The notes under the pieces were generated by a model. That model made no database searches and had not been told where the DNA came from. It was given only the letters and a program-made list of their open reading frames with translations. Positions 17,706-25,517 of a stretch of DNA of 64,000 nt are shown in pieces (position 1 is the first letter of the stretch; each line of letters opens with the position of its first letter). The stretch is taken from NCBI GenBank assembly GCA_903884425.1, contig CAISEP010000018.1, positions 1 through 64,000 on the forward strand, written 5' to 3'. The translations under genes and the position numbers were made by a program. This stretch comes from an uncultured Caulobacterales bacterium (GTDB taxonomy: Bacteria; Pseudomonadota; Alphaproteobacteria; Caulobacterales; Caulobacteraceae).

Positions 17706-17851
17706 AGAACCAGGCTCCTGACAGTGTCGACCTGCTTTGTCGGCCGCTACTGGGCCGATGAGCTGACGGCACCCTGTGTCAGTGAACTGCGGGAGCTTGT
17801 TCAGCCGGTAAGGGGCCTTGACTCGCGGGCTTACTGAGACACCATTTCCGG

Positions 17852-18685
17852 ATGCCGAAGCGTTCCGGGAATCCCAGCCTCGCCACACCCAAGCACATCC
17901 TGACTCTCCTGCAGGCTCAGCCCGAGGGGGTCACGCGGACAGAGCTTCGTCGGCTCTGCAATGCGACGGAGTCTGCAGAGCAGTTTGGCCGCAGAATTCG
18001 CAGGGTGCGTGAGCTGGGTTGGAAGGTCGATGTGCTACCCGTTCCGGGGAACCCTACAGATCGCCTTTACCGACTGGGTCCGCGTCAGGCCGTTGCTGTC
18101 GATAACGGGGTCAATGAGAAGCTTCGCGCCGCAACCATCCATGCGGCTCATGGGCGGTGCCAGATGTGCGGAAACACGGTCCAAGAGGATGGGATCAAAC
18201 TCCAGGCCGATCACAGAATTCCCCGGAGTTGGGGAGGTTCATCTGATTTGGACAATCTCTGGGCTATATGTGAGGCATGTAACCGAGGGAAAAGGAATTT
18301 CTTTGAAAGTTTTGACGCTGGCGAGATGAAGGAAATTCTATCCTACGATTCAGAATATGAAAGAATAGCAAGAACGTTGAAGTTCCATTTCGGCCGTCCC
18401 GTGCCTTCGGATTATCTGTCGTTCGTAGCAAATTTCAATGATTATCACGAAGATTGGCAAAAGAGATTAAGAGAGCTTCGCTATGAAGTCATAGGCATGG
18501 AGATCGTGAACACAACGAAAAAGGAGGGTCGTCGACGACGCTCCTACTACACGATGACGAAATGGGTCGATCTACCGCCAAATCATGCCGCCCTCATCAA
18601 GGCATATGAGCGCGGATTGAAAGCAAAGCCGAAGAGGGTGGCGCGCGCTACACCGCCCGCAGGGAACGAGGCGGACGAACAGTAG
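17852..18685 (+). CDS. HNH endonuclease, probable type II restriction enzyme
   Basis: 277 residues. The N-terminal part (about 12-75) looks like a winged-helix DNA-reading region (PEGVTRTELRRLCN, then RRVRELGWKV). The HNH nuclease follows: zinc pair C103/C106, DH at 120-121, N135, and C140-x2-C143-N144 with K147. The C-terminal half (about 155-277) may supply target recognition, and its 5' part is noticeably AT-richer than the neighbours. It converges with and overlaps a C5-cytosine methyltransferase gene by 38 bases, which argues for a restriction-modification pair cutting the sequence the methylase protects. Site unknown. Confidence 0.8.
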   Translation: MPKRSGNPSLATPKHILTLLQAQPEGVTRTELRRLCNATESAEQFGRRIRRVRELGWKVDVLPVPGNPTDRLYRLGPRQAVAVDNGVNEKLRAATIHAAHGRCQMCGNTVQEDGIKLQADHRIPRSWGGSSDLDNLWAICEACNRGKRNFFESFDAGEMKEILSYDSEYERIARTLKFHFGRPVPSDYLSFVANFNDYHEDWQKRLRELRYEVIGMEIVNTTKKEGRRRRSYYTMTKWVDLPPNHAALIKAYERGLKAKPKRVARATPPAGNEADEQ

Positions 18686-19619
18686 CCGACAAGGCCAGCG
18701 AAAGCTGTGACGCGACGGCCCTGGCGACCGGTGGCGGAAAAGCGTTTCCAACCTGCCGGTAAGCGTGAGTTTTGCGGCCTGTGATCTGCCAATCGTCCGG
18801 AAATCCCTGGATTCGAGCCACCATCGGGACAGTCAGCCTTGGCATCCCCACAAAGTCCGCAGCCGGAGCCGTGTCAGCCACGCCCATGCCATCGACCCCG
18901 AGCGATGCCCAGGCTTTCTTGGCCCGAGTCGGGCCGAGATCAGGGCCGCCATGCTTCTTTGACCCACCAACGAGGGTTGGCGCAATTTCGTCAGCCCGGT
19001 CAGCCCAGGCTCTCGCGCCACGCCAACCGTTGGCGGCCATCAGACCATGGAGTGTCGATCCAACAGTTGGGGCCGGTTCCGAGATCGGTGTCGGCCAGAC
19101 AAACCGATCACTCAGCTCGGCTTTGAGAGCGACGATAACGACCCGGGGGCGTAACTGCGGCACTCCGAAATCCGAAGCATTGAGAAGCTTCCACTGGGCG
19201 ACATAGCCCAACTTCTTCAAGTTGTCGCTCAGGTCTCGGCGGTAATCTTCGAAGACAGCGTCAAGAAATCCCCTGACATTTTCGAACATAACTGCCCGGG
19301 GGTTGATTTCGTCAATCAAGCGAAGCGCAACTGGAAAAAGGTTCCGTTCGTCGTCTGCGCCGAGCTGCTTTCCGGCCTTTGAAAATGGCGGGCATGGGAG
19401 CCCCCCGGCAAGCAGATCAATGCCTTTGAAGGGACGTCCATCGAAGCCGTGCAGGTCGCCCTCGATCACGCTCCACTCCGGGCGATTGGTTCGCAGGGTC
19501 GTGCAGGCATGGCGGTCGATTTCCACCAATGCTTCGTGTCCAAAGCCAGCCTGTTCCAGGCCGAGGGCTTGCCCGCCGGCACCTGCGCAGAGCTCGACCG
19601 ACGGTATCATGTTCGACAT
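18648..19619 (-). CDS. DNA (cytosine-5-)-methyltransferase
   Basis: 323 residues. It transfers a methyl group from SAM to cytosine C5 through a Cys nucleophile. Visible motifs: I (ELCAGAGGQALGLE, residues 9-22), IV with catalytic C76 in GGLPCPPFSKAG, VI FENVRG (E113), VIII QLRPR (155-159), and X near the end (QVGNAFPPPVA). The target-recognition region lies between VIII and IX (about 165-265). It pairs with the convergent HNH nuclease. Upstream 170 bases to the TonB receptor gene hold no gene and may carry the boundary of the accessory region. Confidence 0.92.
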   Translation of the reverse strand: MSNMIPSVELCAGAGGQALGLEQAGFGHEALVEIDRHACTTLRTNRPEWSVIEGDLHGFDGRPFKGIDLLAGGLPCPPFSKAGKQLGADDERNLFPVALRLIDEINPRAVMFENVRGFLDAVFEDYRRDLSDNLKKLGYVAQWKLLNASDFGVPQLRPRVVIVALKAELSDRFVWPTPISEPAPTVGSTLHGLMAANGWRGARAWADRADEIAPTLVGGSKKHGGPDLGPTRAKKAWASLGVDGMGVADTAPAADFVGMPRLTVPMVARIQGFPDDWQITGRKTHAYRQVGNAFPPPVARAVASQLSLALSATVRPPRSLRAV

Positions 19620-19792
19620 CCGTGTTTTCCGCTCCTAGGGGGTTGGATTCGTTGGATGCCACCTCGTAGGCGAGCTGGCACCATCGATGTTCCGGAATTG
19701 TTCTCGAATTGATAGTCGGGTTGCCTGACGAAGGTCAATGGCACTGTTTGTCGCGGAGCGATACATCCACAGGTCCTGCGTCCGTCTCCGGA

Positions 19793-21979
19793 TCAATAGG
19801 CCAGGGTGAGGCTCAGCCTCGCTTCGCGGGGTTCGCCCGGATGGATCGTGTGATCCATGTAGCTGCCGTCGGGGGTCGCGGGGTTGGGCGGCTGGCCCTT
19901 CAGGCGGTAGGAGTCGTAGTATTCGGCGTCGTTGTAGCGGACGTTGAACAGGTTGAGGAGCTCGGCCCCGAACAGGATCCGCGGCCGCACCTGCCAGGTC
20001 ACCCGGCCGTTCACCACCGTGGACGAGGTGGAGCGCTGGCTGCCGTCCTCGATCAGGTTGCGCGGCGCGAAATAGCGCAGGCGCAGGCTGCCGGTGACCC
20101 CGGCCAGGCCCGGCAGGTCGTGCACCGTGGCCGCGGCGGAGACCGAGCTCTTGATCGCCTCGGGAATCTGGTTGCCGACCACGGCGTTGTGGTCCGTGAA
20201 GAAGGCCTGGCTGACGGCCAGGTCGGCATCAAGGGTCAGCCACCCGGTGGGCTTGTAGATGTTGTTCCACTCGAAGCCGTAGCGTTCCCCGGGCCGGTCG
20301 GAATCCACATTGGCACCCGCGTCACCCTCGAAGAACAGCTCCGAATTGCTGCGCAGGTACCAGAAGGCGAAGGTGGTGGTGAGGCCCGGCACGGTGCGCA
20401 GGCGGGCGCCGACCTCGGCCCCCTCCGACCGCACGACCGGCCGCGACCTCTGGGTCGGCGCGTCGGCCCCGGGATAGGACGGGACGGTGTCGAACACCCC
20501 GCGCAGGTCATTGGTCCGGTCGCTGATCCCCGCTTCTCCATATAAGTCGAGCCCGCTCATGGGGGTGAGGGTCACGCCGAGCTTGGGCAGCGGGCGCAGG
20601 GTCGCGGTCTGGCCCCCGTTGGCGGCCGTGTTGCTGTCCAGGTGGAAGTCGTAGCCCTCCAGCCGCAGCCCGGCCTCCGTCCGCAGCCACGGGGACCAGA
20701 CGATCTCGTTCGACCACCACAGGGCCGCCGAGGTGATGTCCGCCTGGTCCTGCCGCACCACGGCCACCAGGGTCCGCGCCTCGGTGTGGTCCAGCTCCAG
20801 ATTGACCAGGTCGTGGCGGACCTGGGCGCCGAAGCGGTCGAGGGTGTGCATCCCGGCATGGTCGGAGGTCAGGGACAGGGTCCAGCTGCCGCCCAGGGCG
20901 GTGCGGTTGTCATACTGGCGGAACTGGTCCCCGTGGACCTGGTCGATGAAGCCGGAGAAGTCGGAATAGAGGTTCAGGCCGTACTTGATGGCATAGAGCT
21001 CGACCTGCTGCGTCACCGGCCCCGCGCCCCAGTGCCATTCGCCTGCGGCACTGTAGCGGGAGGTGTGGCCGGTGCTGGTGGGGTCGATCGTGCCGAAGCG
21101 TCCGCCTGCCAGGATGGGGATGATCGAGACCGGGATCTGGTCGCTGGCGTTCCAGCGGGCGTCATAGGCCTGCAGGGTCATCCCGCCGCCGGTCTGGTCA
21201 TCGCCGACCGTGTATTTCAGGAGGCCGTTGGGCCGCCGGTAGTCCCCCGGCACGGTGGCCGGCCCGTCATAATGCATCCATTCCCCGGCCAGCAGCAGCT
21301 CTCCCGGCCCGGTACGGAACGATCCGGCGGTCAGGGCGCGGCCATAGCCGTCGGTCCCGCCTTCCAGCTGCACGAAGCTGGCGGGAAGATGCGACAGATA
21401 GGAAATGCCGGCATTGCCCGCGGAGGAGAAGTCCCCCGCATCGGCGAAATAGGGGCCCTTGCGATAGGCGACACCCGCCACCAGCTCCGGGATCAGCCAG
21501 TTCAGGTCCATGTAGCCCTGGCCGTGGGCGTGGCTGCCGAAATTCACCGGCACGCCGTCCACGGAGGTGGCGAAGTCCGTGCCGTGGTCGAGGTTGAAGC
21601 CCCGCAGATAGTACTGGTTGGCCTTGCCGCCGCTGGTATGGGCCGTGACGATCATGCCGGGCACGGCCTCCAGCAATTCCCCCTGGCGGAGCAGCGGGCG
21701 CTGGAGCAGTTCCGCGCCGCCGACCACGCCGCTGCTGGCGGACAGGTCGCTGCCGATGGCCTCCGGGCGGCGGGTGGTGACGACCACGCTCTGGACCGTG
21801 TCCCCGGCCGCCTCGACGGTGTCGGCGGAGGCGGCGGAGGCGGCGACGGCATCGTCCGCGGCGCGGGCGGCACCGGGCAGGCCCGTGACTGCCAGCAGGG
21901 CAGCGGACAGGGCCGCCAGTCGCGCAGGTCCCGGCCGCTGGTGTCGGCCCTTCGGGGGCCCGGCCTCGGTCCGGCTCAA
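19793..21979 (-). CDS. TonB-dependent outer-membrane receptor, probably metal-related
   Basis: 728 residues. A signal peptide ends near ARA (about residue 40), followed by a TonB-box-like stretch (QSVVVTTRRPE), a plug domain (about 75-200: GGAELLQRPLLRQGELLEA, ..QYYLRGFNLDHGTDFATSVDG) and a 22-strand barrel ending LSLTLAY. It imports a bound substrate across the outer membrane with energy from TonB/ExbBD. The substrate is unknown; co-location with PCuAC and SCO proteins suggests copper or another metal chelate, by inference. It is the last gene of the eight-gene minus-strand cluster, seven bases after a small membrane protein gene. Confidence 0.88.
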   Translation of the reverse strand: MSRTEAGPPKGRHQRPGPARLAALSAALLAVTGLPGAARAADDAVAASAASADTVEAAGDTVQSVVVTTRRPEAIGSDLSASSGVVGGAELLQRPLLRQGELLEAVPGMIVTAHTSGGKANQYYLRGFNLDHGTDFATSVDGVPVNFGSHAHGQGYMDLNWLIPELVAGVAYRKGPYFADAGDFSSAGNAGISYLSHLPASFVQLEGGTDGYGRALTAGSFRTGPGELLLAGEWMHYDGPATVPGDYRRPNGLLKYTVGDDQTGGGMTLQAYDARWNASDQIPVSIIPILAGGRFGTIDPTSTGHTSRYSAAGEWHWGAGPVTQQVELYAIKYGLNLYSDFSGFIDQVHGDQFRQYDNRTALGGSWTLSLTSDHAGMHTLDRFGAQVRHDLVNLELDHTEARTLVAVVRQDQADITSAALWWSNEIVWSPWLRTEAGLRLEGYDFHLDSNTAANGGQTATLRPLPKLGVTLTPMSGLDLYGEAGISDRTNDLRGVFDTVPSYPGADAPTQRSRPVVRSEGAEVGARLRTVPGLTTTFAFWYLRSNSELFFEGDAGANVDSDRPGERYGFEWNNIYKPTGWLTLDADLAVSQAFFTDHNAVVGNQIPEAIKSSVSAAATVHDLPGLAGVTGSLRLRYFAPRNLIEDGSQRSTSSTVVNGRVTWQVRPRILFGAELLNLFNVRYNDAEYYDSYRLKGQPPNPATPDGSYMDHTIHPGEPREARLSLTLAY

Positions 21980-21986
21980 GCGATCA

Positions 21987-22292
21987 TCATCCTTCCGACG
22001 GTCCGCGGCGACCGGACAGCAGGTCCAGCCAGACGCCGAGGTGAAACAGGCCCATCAGCAGATACATCAGCCACATGGAGCCCAGGGCGGCGAACACCGC
22101 CTCCGGCACTTCTAGACCGATCCCGGCCATCATGTCGCTGATCGGATTGCGGCAGTTCACCACCATCAGCGCCTCCATGCTGTCCCGGCTGACGAAGTTG
22201 GCGGCGGCCAGCAGGAGGAACACCGGCGATGCGGCCAGCCGGATGAGGCTGGCGGGTCGGCCTGCCCCTCGTGTCGCGTCCCGTCGGCTCAC
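21987..22292 (-). CDS. small membrane protein in metal cluster
   Basis: 101 residues from a GTG preceded by the strong ribosome-binding site GGGAGGGGG. Two hydrophobic helices (about residues 17-33 and 62-82) flank a loop with a conserved-looking NCRNPISDMMAG. I recognise no named family. The close spacing to the TonB receptor gene (7 bases) suggests a shared transcript and perhaps a joint function. An ATG further upstream would give 128 residues but has no supporting ribosome-binding site. Confidence 0.65.
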   Translation of the reverse strand: MSRRDATRGAGRPASLIRLAASPVFLLLAAANFVSRDSMEALMVVNCRNPISDMMAGIGLEVPEAVFAALGSMWLMYLLMGLFHLGVWLDLLSGRRGPSEG

Positions 22293-22388
22293 GTCGATCC
22301 CCCTCCCGGTCCAGGGCCCGGACCCTGCCGCATCCGGGGGCCCCTGCGAATGATGCAGCGCAAGTACCCCCATTCAGCTTCGATTCCT

Positions 22389-22976
22389 CTAGGGTTTCAG
22401 CAACTGGCGAAGGGGCGCGACCCCCCGGTTCGGATCGCCGCCATAGCTGATCACCCCGGCGAACTTTCCCGTCCGGTCGAACAGGAACACTCCGGCCGTA
22501 TGGTCCATGGTGTAGCCGCCGCCGGGCAGGGGCACCTTGCGGTAGAAGATGCGGTATTCCCGGGCGGTGGTGGCGATCTCCGCCTCGGTGCCGGTCAGCC
22601 CCCGGATGCGGGGGTCGAAATTGCCGAGATACTGTTTCAGCACCGCCGGCGTGTCCCGGGTCGGATCGATGGAGACGAACACCACGTTCACCCGGTTCCC
22701 GTCAGGGCCCAGCGCCGCCAGCCACCTCGTCATGTCCGCCAGAGTGGTGGGGCAGACCTCCGGGCAGAAGGTGAAGCCGAAGAAGATCGCCGTCGGCTTG
22801 CCCAAAAGGTCCCTGTCCGTGAACGGGTGGCCCGTCTGGTCGACGAGGTGGAAGGGACCGCCGATGGCCACGGGGGCCGCGGCGGTCTGTTCCGGAGGGG
22901 CGCGCCGCTCGCAGGCGGCCTGGGACAGGGCGATCCCCGCGCACAGCCCCAGCAGCAGCCGGATCGGGGCCCGCAT
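22389..22976 (-). CDS. SCO1/SenC family protein
   Basis: 195 residues. SCO proteins are exported thioredoxin-fold proteins that bind copper and help build the CuA centre of cytochrome c oxidase. An N-terminal export signal (about 1-22) precedes the fold. The copper/redox motif CPEVC is at residues 71-75 (FFGFTFCPEVCPTTL), and the third ligand His is in YTMDHTAG. All three ligands are present. Its start overlaps the stop of the PCuAC gene by one base, so the two are coupled, and PCuAC is the usual copper donor for SCO. A 96-base gap follows. Confidence 0.9.
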   Translation of the reverse strand: MRAPIRLLLGLCAGIALSQAACERRAPPEQTAAAPVAIGGPFHLVDQTGHPFTDRDLLGKPTAIFFGFTFCPEVCPTTLADMTRWLAALGPDGNRVNVVFVSIDPTRDTPAVLKQYLGNFDPRIRGLTGTEAEIATTAREYRIFYRKVPLPGGGYTMDHTAGVFLFDRTGKFAGVISYGGDPNRGVAPLRQLLKP

Positions 22977-23473
22977 CAGTGGGGCCCCATCCCGGCCGGG
23001 GTTCCCGCCCCCGTCGCATCCGCCGGCGGAGAGCCGACGATGAAGCTCACCTCCACCTCACCGGCCTTCTCGAACTTCAGCCGCGCAGGCACGTGCTCCC
23101 CCAGGGCCAGGGGCTTCGTCAGGCCGATCAGCATGATGTGGTAGCCGCCGGGCGCCAGCTTCACGGTCTGGCCGGGGGCGATGGCGAGGCCGTCGGGCAG
23201 CGCGCGCATCCGCATGATGCCGTCGGTCACCGACATCTCGTGGATTTCCAGCCGATCCGCGGCGGGAGTCGTGCCGCTCAGCAGCCGGTCGGGCACCTTG
23301 CCGGTATTGGTGAGGGTCAGGAACCCCCCGCCGGCCACGGCCCCCGCCGGGGTCGGCCGGCTCCAGGGGTGGCCGATCCGGATCGATCCGACGGTATAGT
23401 CGTGGGCCATGGCGGCCATGGCGGCCCCGGCGACCAGCAGGCCGGCCAGCAGCGGCAGAACAGTCCGTTTCAT
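22976..23473 (-). CDS. periplasmic copper chaperone, PCuAC family
   Basis: 165 residues with a cleavable signal peptide (about 1-23, ending AMA). PCuAC binds Cu(I) in the periplasm and passes it to SCO or directly to cytochrome oxidase. The copper site is visible as H78 and M80 (EIHEM), M89 (GIMRM), H112 and M114 (GGYHIMLIGL), matching the family's His/Met pattern. It overlaps the SCO gene by one base and lies 18 bases after the DJ-1-like gene. Confidence 0.9.
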   Translation of the reverse strand: MKRTVLPLLAGLLVAGAAMAAMAHDYTVGSIRIGHPWSRPTPAGAVAGGGFLTLTNTGKVPDRLLSGTTPAADRLEIHEMSVTDGIMRMRALPDGLAIAPGQTVKLAPGGYHIMLIGLTKPLALGEHVPARLKFEKAGEVEVSFIVGSPPADATGAGTPAGMGPH

Positions 23474-23491
23474 CTCGTTTTCCTTTCGGTG

Positions 23492-24301
23492 TCAGGCCTT
23501 GATGGCGGTGGCCGCGGCGTGGATCTGGTTGGGGAAGTTGGCCAGCATGCCCTTCATCATGGCCAGCACCTGCGGCGGAGCGGTATGGGTCGAGCCGGAA
23601 TTGAACGGCGGATGCGGGTCATACTCGCAGAGCAGTTGCACACCCTCGGCATAGGTCGCATCCCGCATCTCCGCGACCATGGTCAGGCCGAAGTCGAGCC
23701 CGGCGGTGACCCCCGCCCCGGTGATGCGGTTCCGGTCCCGGACCACCCGCTCGTCGGTGGGAATGGCGCCGAACTCCGTGAGGCTGTCGCGGGCGGCCCA
23801 GTGGGACGTGGCCTTGTAGCCCTTCAGCAGCCCCGCCGCGCCCAGGATCAGCGACCCGGTGCAGACGGAGGTCACGTACTTTGCCCGGGCCCCCCGGTCG
23901 GCCATGAAGGCCCGTGTCGCGTCATCGCGCAGGGCGGCGATGGTCCCGGCGGTCCCGCCCGGCGCGAACAGGACGGTGAGGTCCCGGGGACATTCGTCGA
24001 AGCCGGCGGTGGGCAGGATGCCGACGCCGGTGTCGGTGACCACCGGGTCCCTCGTTCTGCCCACCAGATGGACCCTGGCCCCCATCAGGGAGGCGAACAT
24101 GTACTGCGGCCCGATCAGGTCCAGCGCCGTCATCCTCGGATAGACCAGCATGGCCACCTCGTCCGGGTGGCTCCAGTTCGCCGGGGCCATGCTCATGTCA
24201 TGGTGGGTGTCCGCAGCCGGGGCCTGGGCGTCCGCTGCGGACGGGGCCACCGCCCCCAGCAGCGCCATCAGCAGGGCCGTGCGTCGATCGATCTCGGTCA
24301 T
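23492..24301 (-). CDS. exported DJ-1/PfpI family protein
   Basis: 269 residues. A twin-arginine-like start (DRRTALLMALL) and an AxA-type cleavage region (about residue 25) point to export. Just after it lies a His/Met-rich stretch (DTHHDMSMAP, residues 31-40), a possible metal ligand set. The DJ-1/PfpI domain follows (about 48-235), with nucleophile C147 in VTSVCTGSLILG. The closest functional relatives are cytoplasmic isonitrile hydratase-like or ThiJ-like proteins; an exported version in a copper cluster has no function I can name. It overlaps the PepSY gene by four bases. Confidence 0.8.
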   Translation of the reverse strand: MTEIDRRTALLMALLGAVAPSAADAQAPAADTHHDMSMAPANWSHPDEVAMLVYPRMTALDLIGPQYMFASLMGARVHLVGRTRDPVVTDTGVGILPTAGFDECPRDLTVLFAPGGTAGTIAALRDDATRAFMADRGARAKYVTSVCTGSLILGAAGLLKGYKATSHWAARDSLTEFGAIPTDERVVRDRNRITGAGVTAGLDFGLTMVAEMRDATYAEGVQLLCEYDPHPPFNSGSTHTAPPQVLAMMKGMLANFPNQIHAAATAIKA

Positions 24302-25509
24302 GGGGTCGTCTCCTCTGTCTTTCGTCTCAGGGTCCGGGCGTGCCGTTTCACCAGCCAGATGTAGACGCCGGTGCCCGACAGGCCGGCGATGACGAGGCCC
24401 AGCAGGGCCACGAACACCCGATAGGTCATGGAATCATGGAAGTCGGCCCAGTGCAGGGCGTAGAGCCAGGTGCCGATCCGGTCCCCCGGGGTCGCGTCCC
24501 GGGGCAGGAAGGTCTTCTGCAGCGCGCCCGTCACCGGATCGATCCAGACGCCGGTCTCCCAGGTGCGTCCGCCCACGTCGCCGCTGGTGCGCACGTCATA
24601 GATGTAGACCCCGGGGAGGGAGGAATAGCCGAGCCCGAAGGGTCGATGGACCTTCAGCCCGGCGCGAGCGGCTTCCTGGGCGACATACTGCTCGCCCAGC
24701 GCCTGGGCCCTGCGCCAGCCCAGCGGCGGGGACTCCAGCGGATGGGGGGGATGACGGGTGGCGATCTGCTTCTCGAACGGCGTCAGGCCGAACAGGGCCG
24801 TCATCACCGGCTGATAGACCGGGGACAGGTTGAACATCACGCTGGACCAGGCGAACACGAACAGCATGGGCCACAGCCAAAGGCCGCTCGCCCGGTGCAG
24901 GTCGAAGTTCAGCCGGAAGGGCGAGGCGGGCCACTTCACTCCCCAGGACAGTCGCCACCGCCCGGGAAAGCCCTGCCACCGCATCGGAAAGGTCAGATAG
25001 ACCGACCAGATGCAGTCCAGCGTCCAGATCAGCGCCACCACGCCCAGGGTCCACGCGCCGGTCTCTCCGGTCGCCAGCGACGTGTGCAGCTGGAAGAGGA
25101 AGGGCACGAAGTTGATCCTGCCCTGCCGCAGGTCGCCGTCCTGCCGCCGCCCCAACTCCTGTCCCGTATAGGGGTCGAGGAAGATGTGGTTGAACGTCAG
25201 CGGGTACGGCTTGCCCGTGGCGGGGTCCTTGCGCGGCCCCATCGCGACCATCACCTCGTCCTTCACCGGGATCGAGAAATAGCCGACCCGGGCGTGGGGC
25301 TCCGCCGCCTCCGCATGCTCGGCGAGGCTGGCGAGGTCGAGGCGCGGCTGCCCCGGGCGCTCGGCCACGAACAGCTGCGGATTGATCCATCGCTCCAGCG
25401 ACGTGTCGAAGGCGAGGAGGGCACCGGTCAGGCCGACGACGACCAGGAAGGCCGCCATCACCAGCCCGGCCCAGCGGTGCAGGACAACGATGACAGGTCG
25501 GATGGCCAT
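24298..25509 (-). CDS. PepSY-associated membrane protein
   Basis: 403 residues. An N-terminal helix (VLHRWAGLVMAAFLVVVGLTG) is followed by a periplasmic PepSY-type domain, a cluster of helices in the middle (about 150-230, with LHTSLATGETG and FDLHRASGLWLWP) and a last helix near 365-390. The paired His residues in the helices fit haem or metal ligands. Relatives sit next to siderophore receptors and are thought to act as inner-membrane iron reductases. Here it lies eight bases after a siderophore-type receptor gene and overlaps the DJ-1-like gene, consistent with reductive metal release. Confidence 0.85.
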   Translation of the reverse strand: MAIRPVIVVLHRWAGLVMAAFLVVVGLTGALLAFDTSLERWINPQLFVAERPGQPRLDLASLAEHAEAAEPHARVGYFSIPVKDEVMVAMGPRKDPATGKPYPLTFNHIFLDPYTGQELGRRQDGDLRQGRINFVPFLFQLHTSLATGETGAWTLGVVALIWTLDCIWSVYLTFPMRWQGFPGRWRLSWGVKWPASPFRLNFDLHRASGLWLWPMLFVFAWSSVMFNLSPVYQPVMTALFGLTPFEKQIATRHPPHPLESPPLGWRRAQALGEQYVAQEAARAGLKVHRPFGLGYSSLPGVYIYDVRTSGDVGGRTWETGVWIDPVTGALQKTFLPRDATPGDRIGTWLYALHWADFHDSMTYRVFVALLGLVIAGLSGTGVYIWLVKRHARTLRRKTEETTP

Positions 25510-25517
25510 GGCGCGCC

